Shown piece by piece: positions 40,328-49,115 of a stretch of 64,000 bases of DNA. Origin of the DNA: Enterococcus lactis (GTDB taxonomy: Bacteria > Bacillota > Bacilli > Lactobacillales > Enterococcaceae); the NCBI RefSeq assembly GCF_015751045.1, contig NZ_BNJW01000014.1:1-64000 (forward strand), given 5' to 3'. The position numbers and the translations under genes were made by a program. Under the pieces are notes generated by a model. That model ran no database searches. It was given only the letters and a program-made list of their open reading frames with translations, and was not told the DNA's origin. How positions within the stretch are numbered: the first letter of the stretch is position 1; every line of letters starts with the position of its first letter.

Positions 40328-40371
40328 AAGCAAGTTGCGGCCACTAACTTTGGCACGCAACTTGCTTTTTA
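40328..40371 (+). terminator. Terminator of gfrR
   Basis: Arms AAGCAAGTTGCG and CGCAACTTGCTT followed by TTTT. The right arm is shared with the sigma-54 promoter of the next operon. Confidence 0.8.
40351..40366 (+). promoter_or_regulatory. Sigma-54 (-24/-12) promoter of the gfr operon
   Basis: TGGCACGCAACTTGCT matches TGGCAC-N5-TTGCW in full, with GG and GC ten bases apart. It lies 36 bases before the EIIA start. Confidence 0.93.
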
Positions 40372-40402
40372 GTATGTGTAAGTAAAAAGAGGAGATGAAA
40401 AA

Positions 40403-40822
40403 GTGGACAGAGAAATTATCTTAGCTTCCCATGGGAAATTTGCTTCAGGGATACTAGATTCATTAGAGCTAATCTATGGGAAAAATCATTCTATTACTGC
40501 ATTGGACTGCTATACTGATGAGAATTTTGATTTAACGGAATCAGTAAGTCAGCTGTTTATGAGGTACAAAGATAAAGAAATCATTGTTCTGACGGATCTT
40601 TTTGGCGGAAGTGTCAACAATGAATTCTTACAATATATCAATCAGAATCATGTCTATCTTGTTGCCGGATTGAATTTGCCACTCTTGATTGAGCTAGTAT
40701 CTCGGTTGGACGCTGAAGTAGAGACAACTGTTTTGATCCAGCAGGTGCTAACTGATTCAAAAAAAATGATCCAGTTTTGTAACGAACGGATCAATCAAAA
40801 AATAGAAGAAGACGAATTTTAG
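40403..40822 (+). CDS. gfrA: Mannose-family PTS EIIA (GfrA type)
   Basis: A 139-residue cytoplasmic phosphocarrier. The phosphorylated histidine is in ILASHGKFASG (His10), and LTDLFGGSVNNE is the EIIA-Man hallmark. The start is GTG at 40403, preceded by AGAGGAGATGAAA; the ATG in between is out of frame. First gene of the six-gene sigma-54 operon. It receives phosphate from HPr and passes it to EIIB. Confidence 0.9.
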   Translation: MDREIILASHGKFASGILDSLELIYGKNHSITALDCYTDENFDLTESVSQLFMRYKDKEIIVLTDLFGGSVNNEFLQYINQNHVYLVAGLNLPLLIELVSRLDAEVETTVLIQQVLTDSKKMIQFCNERINQKIEEDEF

Positions 40823-40833
40823 GAGGAAGAAGA

Positions 40834-41304
40834 ATGATTGTATTGACAAGAGTTGACCATCGGTTATTACACGGACAAGTCGCTTTTTCTTGGACACAAA
40901 CAATAGGCGCAGATTGTATTTTGATTGCCAATGATGATGTGCCTACTAATGAGATACGAAAGACAACAATCAAATTAGCCAAGCCGCAAGGAGTCAAACT
41001 AGTAATCAAATCCATTGATGACTCGATTGCCGCATTGAAAAGCGGTGTGACAGATAAATATAAGCTATTCATCGTAGTGGAATCAATCGAGGACGCATAT
41101 AAGCTGGCAGAAGCGTATCCAGAAATCAAAACCATCAACTTAGGAGGGATCAAGGCGAAACCTGGTACTCGCAGTATTGGAAAAGCGGTGAATATTTTAC
41201 CAGAAGAGGAGGAACGATTGAAAAGATTGATTGACAAACAAATAGAAGTGGAGATCCGTCAAGTACCGGCAGATAAAAAAGTGGACGTAAGGGAAGTTTT
41301 GTAA
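40834..41304 (+). CDS. gfrB: Mannose-family PTS EIIB (GfrB type)
   Basis: A 156-residue cytoplasmic component of the sorbose/mannose EIIB family. The phospho-histidine lies in RVDHRLLHGQVAFSW (about 7-21). It transfers phosphate from EIIA to the sugar moving through EIIC/EIID. AGGAGGAAGA precedes the ATG, 11 bases after gfrA. Confidence 0.92.
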   Translation: MIVLTRVDHRLLHGQVAFSWTQTIGADCILIANDDVPTNEIRKTTIKLAKPQGVKLVIKSIDDSIAALKSGVTDKYKLFIVVESIEDAYKLAEAYPEIKTINLGGIKAKPGTRSIGKAVNILPEEEERLKRLIDKQIEVEIRQVPADKKVDVREVL

Positions 41305-41320
41305 GAAAGGAAGAAACTCA

Positions 41321-42100
41321 ATGATTGTACAAGCAGTCTTATTAGGTATCGTTGCATTTATCGCACAATCAGAATATGCATTAGGGACATCACTGCTTTC
41401 TCGTCCAATTGTGACGGGACTGTTTACAGGAATCGTGTTGGGTGATGTAAAAACTGGGATCGTCATGGGTGCCACTTTGGAGTTAGCATTTATCGGATCA
41501 TTCTCAGTAGGTGCTTCGATCCCCCCTGATGTGGTGACCGGAGGAATTCTAGGCACGGCTTTTGCTATCACAGCTGGAGCTGGTACGGAAACGGCACTTT
41601 TACTAGGTTTACCAATTGCTACGTTGACATTGATATTGAAAAATATTTACTTAGGTCTTTTGATTCCAATTATGAACCATAAAGCGGACAGTTATGCAGA
41701 AGAAGGAAACTATAAAGGAGTCGAGCATATGCACTTGCTTGCCGGTTTCGGTCTTTCCTTGATGCTTGGTGTTGTGGTAATGGTTTCGTATATGGTGGGA
41801 AGCAATACGATCGGAAATCTACTCAATAAGATTCCTGACTTCGTTCAGAATGGCTTATCAGTAGCAACAGGGTTGATTCCAGCTCTTGGTTTCGCGATGC
41901 TCGCTCGCTTGCTGATTAATAAACAAGTTGCACCATACTTTTTCTTAGGTTTTGCTATAGCTTCTTACCTAGAGATTCCTGTGACCGGAGTAGCTATTTT
42001 TGGTGCAATTTTAGCCGTTGTGGTAGTCAATATCATGAATGTCCGTCAACTGCCACTTCAAACCACTGCAGGGGAGGTCGAAGAAGATGAAGAATTCTGA
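41321..42100 (+). CDS. gfrC: Mannose-family PTS EIIC (GfrC type)
   Basis: A 259-residue membrane protein with about seven helices. Family segments are LSRPIVTGLFTGIVLGDVKTG and GATLELAFIGSFSVGASIPPDVVTGGILG. It forms the sugar channel with EIID. AAGAAAGGAAGAAAC precedes the ATG. Its end overlaps the EIID start by 14 bases. Confidence 0.93.
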   Translation: MIVQAVLLGIVAFIAQSEYALGTSLLSRPIVTGLFTGIVLGDVKTGIVMGATLELAFIGSFSVGASIPPDVVTGGILGTAFAITAGAGTETALLLGLPIATLTLILKNIYLGLLIPIMNHKADSYAEEGNYKGVEHMHLLAGFGLSLMLGVVVMVSYMVGSNTIGNLLNKIPDFVQNGLSVATGLIPALGFAMLARLLINKQVAPYFFLGFAIASYLEIPVTGVAIFGAILAVVVVNIMNVRQLPLQTTAGEVEEDEEF

Positions 42101-42908
42101 GAGTAAAAACAGCAAAATAACGAAAAAAGAACTGAATCATGTATTCTGGCGTTCTTTTCAAATGGAGTTTTCTTGGAACTATGAACGACAGATGAATATG
42201 GCTTATGTTTACGCAATGATTCCGATTTTGAAAAAGTTATATCAGTCAAAAGAAGAAATGGCAGCAGCTTTGAAACGGCATCTAGAGTTTTTCAACACGA
42301 CCCCACATATCGTTACATTGATTTTAGGGATCACGGCTGCAATGGAGGAAGAAAATAAGGATGATCCTGAATTTGATGTGACCACGATCGACAGTATCAA
42401 AACATCTTTGATGGGACCACTTGCAGGGCTAGGGGATTCTTTCTTTTGGGGAACTTTACGATTGATTACCACAGGTGTGGGCACCTCTTTAGCTATGCAA
42501 GGAAATATTTTAGGACCTATCTTGTTCATTTTGATTTTCAATATTCCGCACATTCTGTTCCGCTATCTAGCAACAGGTTGGGGTTATCGCTTAGGAACGG
42601 GTTTTTTGAAAAAGATTCAGGCAAACGGGATGATGGAAAGTTTGACATTAGGCGCGTCTATCATTGGGTTGATGGTCGTCGGAGCAATGACTGCCACGAT
42701 GATTACCATCAATATTCCTTTAAAAATCGGTTCAGGAGAAAATGCTGTGACTGTTCAAAGTATTTTTGATGATATTGTCCCAAATATCTTATGTCTGGGT
42801 GCATTTGGTGTAGTGTTTTATCTATTGAAAAAAGAAGTAAAACCATTGACGATTTTGATCGGATTAGCTTTCTTTGGGATTTTTGGTTCGTGGATAGGGA
42901 TTTTTTAG
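42087..42908 (+). CDS. gfrD: Mannose-family PTS EIID (GfrD type)
   Basis: A 273-residue membrane partner of EIIC. Hallmarks are FWRSFQMEFSWNYERQMNMAY near the N-terminus, TSLMGPLAGLGDSFFWGT and the C-terminal helices. I shortened an upstream frame start (42039) to ATG 42087, preceded by GGGGAGGTCGAAG, because the longer version would lie within EIIC. Confidence 0.93.
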   Translation: MKNSESKNSKITKKELNHVFWRSFQMEFSWNYERQMNMAYVYAMIPILKKLYQSKEEMAAALKRHLEFFNTTPHIVTLILGITAAMEEENKDDPEFDVTTIDSIKTSLMGPLAGLGDSFFWGTLRLITTGVGTSLAMQGNILGPILFILIFNIPHILFRYLATGWGYRLGTGFLKKIQANGMMESLTLGASIIGLMVVGAMTATMITINIPLKIGSGENAVTVQSIFDDIVPNILCLGAFGVVFYLLKKEVKPLTILIGLAFFGIFGSWIGIF

Positions 42909-42924
42909 AAAAGGAGCAGAGAAA

Positions 42925-43974
42925 ATGGTTACGATGCAAGATTATATTTATGAAGAAAAGGAAGTACTAAGTACGATCTTGAAAAAGAATGATTTTTCGA
43001 CAAGAAAACAAATGAAAAAAACAACGAATCTGCTGATGCTAGCAACGGGTTCTTCTTACAACGCTTGTTTAGCAGCGAAGCCGGCATTGGAATCTTATGG
43101 CAAGCTAACTGTCGATATTCAAGAACCTTTTCATTTTGCTCATTATGGAAAACTTTCTCCATCAATCGATACTGTGATTGCTGTGTCACAAAGTGGGAAA
43201 AGTGCTTCTACTGTTGAAGCAGTAAAAATGATCCAAAAACAAGAAATACCGATTATTGCTGTCACAAATGACGTACAAAGTCCACTTGCTTTAGAAGCTA
43301 CACAGATTATTGATTTAGGTGCTGGGATAGAAACAGTTGGCTTCGTTACAAAAGGCTATTCTGCTACTGTCTTACAGTTACTACTCTTAGGGCTAGGAAT
43401 TGGGATAAGTAAAAATAATATCAGCAAAGAAATAGAACAAAACTACATGCAACAGTTACAAAAAATAATCGATCATTTACCAGTGATTATTCAAAAAACG
43501 GAAGAATTTTTTGATGAGCATCAAAGTTTGTTTCGTTTAACACAACGCTTCATCACTATTGGCTATGGTCCAAACTGGGGAACAGCGAAAGAAGCAGAAA
43601 CGAAATTGACGGAAACAATCCGTGTCCCGTCACAAGGATTTGAGTTAGAAGCTTACATGCATGGCCCATATCTAGAGGCTGATGCTTCCCATTTGCTGTT
43701 CTTTATTGAAGGGGACAATGAAAATAAGGAACGTTCACAAAAGTTGCGGAGATATATGAGTCAGTATGTTGGAGAGGCTCTCACAATTACCACAAAAAAA
43801 GCAAGAGACGAGAAAACACTTGGATTAGCAATAGAATGTGATGAATATCTGTCTATATTAGCACTTGTCGTTCCATTTCAACTATTCGCTTATAAAATCG
43901 CAGCAGCTAAAGGAATCGACTTGAACAAAAAGATCTTTGAAGACTTTGATACAGTCTTGAAAAGTAAATTATAA
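42925..43974 (+). CDS. gfrE: SIS-domain deglycase, probably glucoselysine-6-phosphate (GfrE type)
   Basis: A 349-residue protein with two SIS domains, as in the isomerase half of GlmS. Phosphosugar-binding segments are LATGSSYNACLAAKPALES and VIAVSQSGKSASTVEAV. Operons of this make-up in Salmonella (gfrABCDEF) split glucoselysine 6-phosphate and fructoselysine 6-phosphate into a hexose phosphate and lysine. I assign GfrE from gene order and because the next gene looks more like FrlB/GfrF. AAAAGGAGCAGAGAAA precedes the ATG. Confidence 0.78.
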   Translation: MVTMQDYIYEEKEVLSTILKKNDFSTRKQMKKTTNLLMLATGSSYNACLAAKPALESYGKLTVDIQEPFHFAHYGKLSPSIDTVIAVSQSGKSASTVEAVKMIQKQEIPIIAVTNDVQSPLALEATQIIDLGAGIETVGFVTKGYSATVLQLLLLGLGIGISKNNISKEIEQNYMQQLQKIIDHLPVIIQKTEEFFDEHQSLFRLTQRFITIGYGPNWGTAKEAETKLTETIRVPSQGFELEAYMHGPYLEADASHLLFFIEGDNENKERSQKLRRYMSQYVGEALTITTKKARDEKTLGLAIECDEYLSILALVVPFQLFAYKIAAAKGIDLNKKIFEDFDTVLKSKL

Positions 43975-43986
43975 GAGGTGTAAATC

Positions 43987-44991
43987 ATGTTGAAGTTCAA
44001 TGAAGAAGAACAAATCAAAGCAATAAAAGGTGCACTAGCTTTACGTCCGCAAGTAGAAAAAATCATCGATAAACTTTATACGGAAAAATTCGATGCTGTC
44101 TATTATTTAGGAATTGGTGGAACGTATGCTTCTTCGATGCAAGCTGTCACTTATATGAATGGGAAAAGCAACTTGCCTGTCTTTGTACAGCATGCTGCAG
44201 AATATTACACTACTGGGAACAAAAGATTAACAAAAGATTCTATCGTTGTCGTGTCCTCTGTTACTGGGACAACCCAAGAAGTAGTGAAAGCAGTAGAAGA
44301 AATCAAGAAAGTAGGAGCGACACTGATTGGATTTATCGATAAAGCGGAGAGTAAGTTGTCTCAACTATGCGATTTTGTGGTTACTTATCCAGCTCCCGGA
44401 ACAGAACAAATCAAATTTTTTATGGTAGCAGATCGATTGATGTATTTGCATGGGGAATTCGAAGATTACTCAGAGTACTATGAACAGCTCGAACGTTATT
44501 TACCAACAGGGTTAGTAGAAGCAGAGAAAAAAGCAGATGCATTTGGCTTATCATTTGCAGAAAAACATCGACGTGATAGCATGCATTATTTTATCGGAGC
44601 AGGGAATCAATGGGGAGCTGTTTATTCATATGCCATGTGTTATTGGGAAGAACAAAGCTGGCTTCCATCGAAATCTATCCATGCTGCCGAGTTTCTTCAC
44701 GGGACGTTAGAGATCGTTGAAGAAACGACCCCAGTCACTTTATTTTTAGGCGAAGATGAACAGAGAGTGTTATCTGAACGTGTAGCTAAACTTTTGCCAA
44801 AAATTTGTAGTAATTATACATTGATAGATACAAAAGACTATCCAGTAGAAGGTATCGGCGAAAAATATCGCGGACGTGTGTTGTCTTTCTTATTGATGCA
44901 TGCAGTGACACAGCGTATCGATGCACATGTCGAACAGCTGAATTGTCATCCATTAGAGATACGCCGCTACTATCGTCAGTTTGATTATTAG
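43987..44991 (+). CDS. gfrF: SIS-domain deglycase, fructoselysine-6-phosphate (FrlB/GfrF type)
   Basis: A 334-residue two-SIS-domain enzyme. It carries the FrlB-like segment AAEFLHGTLEIVEETTPV (about 237-254) and the C-terminal ERRYY-like end EIRRYYRQFDY. It should release lysine and glucose 6-phosphate from phosphorylated fructoselysine. It is the last gene of the operon; GAGGTGTAAATC precedes the ATG and a bidirectional terminator follows. The operon would let the cell use Amadori compounds from heated or glycated food protein. Confidence 0.8.
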   Translation: MLKFNEEEQIKAIKGALALRPQVEKIIDKLYTEKFDAVYYLGIGGTYASSMQAVTYMNGKSNLPVFVQHAAEYYTTGNKRLTKDSIVVVSSVTGTTQEVVKAVEEIKKVGATLIGFIDKAESKLSQLCDFVVTYPAPGTEQIKFFMVADRLMYLHGEFEDYSEYYEQLERYLPTGLVEAEKKADAFGLSFAEKHRRDSMHYFIGAGNQWGAVYSYAMCYWEEQSWLPSKSIHAAEFLHGTLEIVEETTPVTLFLGEDEQRVLSERVAKLLPKICSNYTLIDTKDYPVEGIGEKYRGRVLSFLLMHAVTQRIDAHVEQLNCHPLEIRRYYRQFDY

Positions 44992-45014
44992 GGTCGATTG
45001 GATGAAAAGAATAT

Positions 45015-45056
45015 AAAAAATAAAGAGAGCAGCGACAACTGCTCCCTTTATTTTTT
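45015..45056. terminator. Bidirectional terminator between gfr operon and LPMO gene
   Basis: Arms AAAAAATAAAGAGAGCAG and CTGCTCCCTTTATTTTTT. Confidence 0.88.
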
Positions 45057-45699
45057 AGTTGTTTTCCAAGTCAGTTAATGCATTACGATTTTGAACATTG
45101 ACATCGATTACATTATAAAATGCGTTATTTGTATCAGCTACATCCCAAACTGCTAAAATGACATGATACCCCAGACGATTGCTAGGAATATTGATTGTAT
45201 GAGTCGGATTAGTAATAGACGAATTGCCACCATTATTTACTTCACCAATGAATTCCAGGTCATTTCTATTCAATGGGGCATTTGGATTCCAACCATTTTT
45301 AGTCATGTAATAGTGCCATTTCGTCGTTGCGTGGTCAGCTGTGAAATGCCAAGTGAATCGGTTTGCCCCAGTAGTTAAGTTGTTTTTTGTCCATAACGTA
45401 GCTGTTTGTTTATCCAAAACAAAGTCACCTACTGCACCATTAGCAGAAGCAATCCGACCATTTGCAGGTCCAGCCGAAGGGAATCCTTTTGGTGCCTCTA
45501 AAGATTGTGGTTCGTTGATGATACGACCATACTTTTCAAAAGCACTTTGCCAATTATTCCTACTATCTAGAGCACCTTGATAGCCACGGCTGATAGGTTG
45601 TGAAACATAGCCATGAGCCGAGACATCTACAGAAGACAAAGCGGCGATTCCTGTTGTAGCAAGTAACATTCCTAATCCCAATAAAGTACTTTTTTTCAT
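45055..45699 (-). CDS. AA10 lytic polysaccharide monooxygenase (chitin-active)
   Basis: A 214-residue secreted copper enzyme. The signal peptide ends before His29 (VSA/HGYVSQP); this His becomes the N-terminus and with His123 (FTADHATTKW) forms the copper histidine brace. No extra binding domain is present, as in the E. faecalis LPMO. It cuts crystalline chitin oxidatively and so helps the chitinase encoded nearby. TGGAGGAATCATCAA precedes the ATG. A palindrome 26 bases before its -10 box is shared with the chitinase and peptide genes. Confidence 0.95.
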   Translation of the reverse strand: MKKSTLLGLGMLLATTGIAALSSVDVSAHGYVSQPISRGYQGALDSRNNWQSAFEKYGRIINEPQSLEAPKGFPSAGPANGRIASANGAVGDFVLDKQTATLWTKNNLTTGANRFTWHFTADHATTKWHYYMTKNGWNPNAPLNRNDLEFIGEVNNGGNSSITNPTHTINIPSNRLGYHVILAVWDVADTNNAFYNVIDVNVQNRNALTDLENN

Positions 45700-45757
45700 T
45701 TGATGATTCCTCCAGTTAGATAAAATATTTTAAGAAAAGGTTTCCTTTTCGTAAGAT

Positions 45758-45805
45758 AGTATAAAATGTATTATTTAAATATTATTTTTTTGTATGGTAT
45801 TACAA
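45758..45805 (-). promoter_or_regulatory. LPMO promoter with shared palindrome
   Basis: Minus strand: TTGTA-ATACCA-TACAA (45805-45790), 26 bases, then -10 TATACT (45763-45758). No -35 consensus is visible, as expected for an activator-dependent promoter. Confidence 0.75.
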
Positions 45806-45830
45806 CAAAAATAAAAAACTAGAAGAATGA

Positions 45831-46715
45831 CTATTGATAAATAGCCTTATCATTTTTATGTATAGTTTTTTTCAAAAGAGAATCTCTCAATTCAATGATC
45901 TCTTCTTTCACTTCCTCTAGTCCTAGCCATTCAAAGAAATGGATTGCTTCGTCAATTTCTTCTAGTGCTCGTTCATTGCCATCTGCTAATAGAGCTAAAG
46001 CAGTGAATGCTTTGTAACGGGCTAAGTCTAACGTATGTTTATAACGGTCACTTACTTTTTTCCATTCTCCTAAAAATAGTTTTCTAAGAAAAACAGAAGA
46101 ACGATGAAAAGATAGATGTATCCCGTTCAAAAGAAAATTTGATAATAATTCGGAATAATGAGCAGTATCGACATATGCTTTCATTTTTGTGACACTACGC
46201 TGAAAAGAATGATAAATATACTCGTCATCGAATATGAATAAACAATTGGAAAAAATAGAAAGTTCATAGTGTCCCCATGTATCGATACCTTCCAAGTACT
46301 TTTTGATAATAGAAACTTCTGTCAAAGTTTCCGAACGAGTGAGCTTTCGGTTTCCCAGATATTGATCAATTAGTATACGTTGCGTATATAGCAGGCGATA
46401 ATAAATATTCCCAGTTTTTTTATATTCTTTTAGCAGTTCATTCTCTTGCTCTTTTGTTAAATATTTTGTTGTGATCAGGTAATTAGAAAGTTTTTGTTTA
46501 CTTGTGAGAGTATTGTTGTTCAGCAAAAATTGATATTCTTCAAGTGTAACATTCATCCGTTCAAGGTAATCCACTAACAATTCAAAACTGATTTTTGTTC
46601 CTCTAGATTCAAAAGCAGCTAATGTCCCTCGCTGAGAAAGCCCCTCTGTTAATTGAGCTTGTGTCAGTCCACGTTCTTTTCTTAGTTTTCGAATTAAAGA
46701 AGCATGTTTTATCAT
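45831..46715 (-). CDS. Rgg/GadR/MutR-family transcriptional regulator
   Basis: A 294-residue regulator. An N-terminal XRE-type helix-turn-helix (LIRKLRKERGLTQAQLTEGL, about 7-26) is followed by an all-helical TPR-like domain (about 80-280), the peptide-binding part of Rgg proteins. Such regulators often respond to short secreted peptides imported by Opp. ATG 46715 is preceded by ATGGAGGTAACTTAC; an upstream ATG lies within that site. It sits between the LPMO and chitinase genes, whose promoters share a palindrome, so it probably controls both. That palindrome is not seen in front of rgg itself. Confidence 0.87.
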   Translation of the reverse strand: MIKHASLIRKLRKERGLTQAQLTEGLSQRGTLAAFESRGTKISFELLVDYLERMNVTLEEYQFLLNNNTLTSKQKLSNYLITTKYLTKEQENELLKEYKKTGNIYYRLLYTQRILIDQYLGNRKLTRSETLTEVSIIKKYLEGIDTWGHYELSIFSNCLFIFDDEYIYHSFQRSVTKMKAYVDTAHYSELLSNFLLNGIHLSFHRSSVFLRKLFLGEWKKVSDRYKHTLDLARYKAFTALALLADGNERALEEIDEAIHFFEWLGLEEVKEEIIELRDSLLKKTIHKNDKAIYQ

Positions 46716-46842
46716 GTAAGTTACCTCCATACGTTTTTATGAATATAAGATAACACAAGGCTGTTATCTAAGGACGAAAATGTCAATTATGTACTATTTT
46801 TGATAAAAAGTGCTCATGCTTTAAAAGCAATTTTTATTTATG

Positions 46843-46890
46843 TTGTAATAACATACAAAAAATGAAAAACAGATGTTGTTAAAATAAAAT
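46843..46890 (+). promoter_or_regulatory. Chitinase promoter with shared palindrome
   Basis: TTGTA-ATAACA-TACAA (46843-46858), 26 bases, then -10 TAAAAT (46885-46890). Same design as the LPMO and peptide-gene promoters. Confidence 0.75.
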
Positions 46891-46920
46891 ATATTTACCA
46901 AATACTAGGAGGTATGATGA

Positions 46921-48657
46921 ATGAAAAAAATTTTTTGGCTGTCATTGGCAGCAATCGGCTGTTTCGCTGGAGGTGGACAAACTATACATGCTGCACAAGA
47001 TTCCGCGGCATTGATGCCGGATATCTCAGAAAAGCAAATTGCTGTTGGATATTATCATAACTGGGTACCAGAGCAAGGTGCGGGATATAGAGGTGGGAAA
47101 CCAGCAGAGACAGACTTAGGAAAGATCAATCCGTTTTACAATGTCATCGCAGTATCTTTTATGAAAGGCGAAGGAATCCCTACATTTAAGCCATTTAATA
47201 TGAGTGATGAAGAATTCAGAAGCAAAGTGGCTGCCCTGAATGAAGAAGGACGATCAGTTATCATTTCTTTAGGCGGAGCTGATTCCCATATCGAATTGCA
47301 CAGAGGACAAGAACAAGCATTTGCAGATGAAGTGATTCGGTTGGTAGAAACTTATGGTTTTGATGGTTTAGACATTGATTTAGAACAAAGCGCCATTACG
47401 GCAGGAGATAACCAGCAAGTGATCCCAGAAGCGTTGAAAATCGTACGAGATCATTATAAAAAGCAAGGAAAACACTTTATTATTTCTATGGCACCTGAAT
47501 TCCCTTATTTGAGAACAGCGGGAGGCTATGTACCTTATATCACTGCATTAGAAAATGAGTATGATTTTATTGCACCACAACTATATAATCAGGCGGGCGA
47601 CGGATTAAGCGTGGGAGACGAATGGATTGCTCAGAACAATGACAGTCGAAAATATGATTTCTTATATGGTATGTCAAAAGCCTTGCATAACGGAGAGAGT
47701 GGATACATTCGGATACCAGCAGATCGTCTGGCTTTGGGGATTCCAGCAAATAACGATGCGGCAGCCAACGGTTATGTGCAAGATCCATCCGTTGTTTATC
47801 AAGTATTCGAACAAATGGAAAAAGAACGTACACCTTTAAAAGGTTTGATGACTTGGAGCGTGAACTGGGACGAAGGGGTAAACTCATCTGGCATTTCTTA
47901 TAATGAATCATTTGCGAAAGCTTATCAAAATCTGTTTACGGAACAAGAACCAGATACAGAGAAACCTTCTAAACCGACCAATTTTCGAGGAACAGCAACA
48001 AGTACGACAGTCACATTGTCTTGGACTGCGTCAACGGATAACGTTCGTGTGTCACATTATAATATTTATGAAAACAATCGATTAGTAGGAACAAGCAACA
48101 CTACGAATTATATACATACAGGTTTACAACCAGAAACGACTTATTCTTATACGATTGAAGCGGTCGATCCATCAGGAAATATTTCTGCACGTTCCGATAG
48201 ATTGAATATCCGTACGCAAGAAGCAACAGCTTTACCAGCACCTTCTATTCCAAACGGGTTGAGCATCAACCATGTGACACAATCAACAGTTCGTTTGGTA
48301 TGGCAAGAAAATAGCTTATTGGAAGAAGTACTTTATTATGAAATATACAGAGATGGCAAGAAGATCGCTACCTCACAAACCGCTGTATTTGAAGATCAAA
48401 ATTTAACAGCTTCTACTGCGTATCGCTATCAAGTTCGTGCAGTCAATCGGACAGGTGTTTCTTTACTAAGCCAGTCTGTCACAGCAAGAACCCTAGACGA
48501 GAACGGCCAAGGAAATTCTTGGACAGTCGGTACTTTTTATCAAGCAGGAGACATAGTCACATATAATGGTATTCAATATCGTTGCTTGCAAGCGCATATT
48601 GCAGCCGCACATTGGGCACCAGATACGGCCTTCTCTTTATGGCAAAAAATAAGTTGA
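46921..48657 (+). CDS. Secreted GH18 chitinase with FnIII and CBM5/12 domains
   Basis: A 578-residue secreted enzyme. Signal peptide about 1-25 (ending HAA). The GH18 barrel (about 35-340) has the DxxDxDxE motif in FDGLDIDLEQ, with catalytic Glu about 155. Two fibronectin-III domains (about 350-435 and 440-525) lead to a CBM5/12 chitin-binding domain (WTVGTFYQAGDIVTYNG to the end). It corresponds to EfChi18A-type enterococcal chitinases and works with the LPMO. CTAGGAGGTATGATGA precedes the ATG. A repeat array starts four bases after the stop codon. Confidence 0.95.
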   Translation: MKKIFWLSLAAIGCFAGGGQTIHAAQDSAALMPDISEKQIAVGYYHNWVPEQGAGYRGGKPAETDLGKINPFYNVIAVSFMKGEGIPTFKPFNMSDEEFRSKVAALNEEGRSVIISLGGADSHIELHRGQEQAFADEVIRLVETYGFDGLDIDLEQSAITAGDNQQVIPEALKIVRDHYKKQGKHFIISMAPEFPYLRTAGGYVPYITALENEYDFIAPQLYNQAGDGLSVGDEWIAQNNDSRKYDFLYGMSKALHNGESGYIRIPADRLALGIPANNDAAANGYVQDPSVVYQVFEQMEKERTPLKGLMTWSVNWDEGVNSSGISYNESFAKAYQNLFTEQEPDTEKPSKPTNFRGTATSTTVTLSWTASTDNVRVSHYNIYENNRLVGTSNTTNYIHTGLQPETTYSYTIEAVDPSGNISARSDRLNIRTQEATALPAPSIPNGLSINHVTQSTVRLVWQENSLLEEVLYYEIYRDGKKIATSQTAVFEDQNLTASTAYRYQVRAVNRTGVSLLSQSVTARTLDENGQGNSWTVGTFYQAGDIVTYNGIQYRCLQAHIAAAHWAPDTAFSLWQKIS

Positions 48658-48661
48658 TGAT

Positions 48662-48900
48662 GAGGTCGTGATAGAAGCTACTTCTGTAACACCGTTTATC
48701 AAGCGGTTGTGAAATCAATACTTTGACCTAAGTATTACAGAAACAAAACGGCAAAATAGTTTTTCATATTTTGCCGTTTTTTAATCTAATATTGAGGGTG
48801 AGCTGATTGAACACTGTGTATCAAGAGATAATAAGCCTGATGTATAACTGCGTGTCACATCATTTACTCGGAATAAGGAGGATACGACTTTTATCAAAAT
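48662..48900 (+). repeat. Modular palindromic repeat array (family B, copy 3)
   Basis: Begins GAGGTCGTGA, four bases after the chitinase stop. A short first unit closes with AACACCGTTTATCAAG. A second unit opens CGGTTGTGAAATCAA, has a strong inner hairpin ACGGCAAAATA / TATTTTGCCGT, and closes GCTGATTGAACACTGTGTAT. A decayed third unit (GAGATAATAAGCCTGATG) and a decayed terminator follow (GGAGGATACGACTTTTATC). Borders match the 11989 array; the stems differ. Confidence 0.75.
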
Positions 48901-48921
48901 TTCTACCATGTATTGATTTAA

Positions 48922-49100
48922 GCAAAGAGCGTGGGACAAAAGTAAAGAACACTTTTGTCTCACGCTCTAAACACGTATAACCGGCGGAAGCAGCAGCAAC
49001 TCCTTCGGAAATAAGCTGAAATTCACAAAAATTTGAAAAGCAATTTTCGTGAATTCCTTCTTACTTCTTGGAGTTAAACGCTTCTGTCCCAGCCTCTTCT
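48922..49100. repeat. 180-bp dispersed structured repeat, copy 2
   Basis: About 95% identical to 621-800, with the same terminal inverted repeat and the same two internal hairpins. It directly follows the family B array and ends 16 bases from the stop codon of the minus-strand peptide gene, so it may form that gene's 3' end. Confidence 0.8.
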
Positions 49101-49115
49101 TGTATGTAGCTTCAA

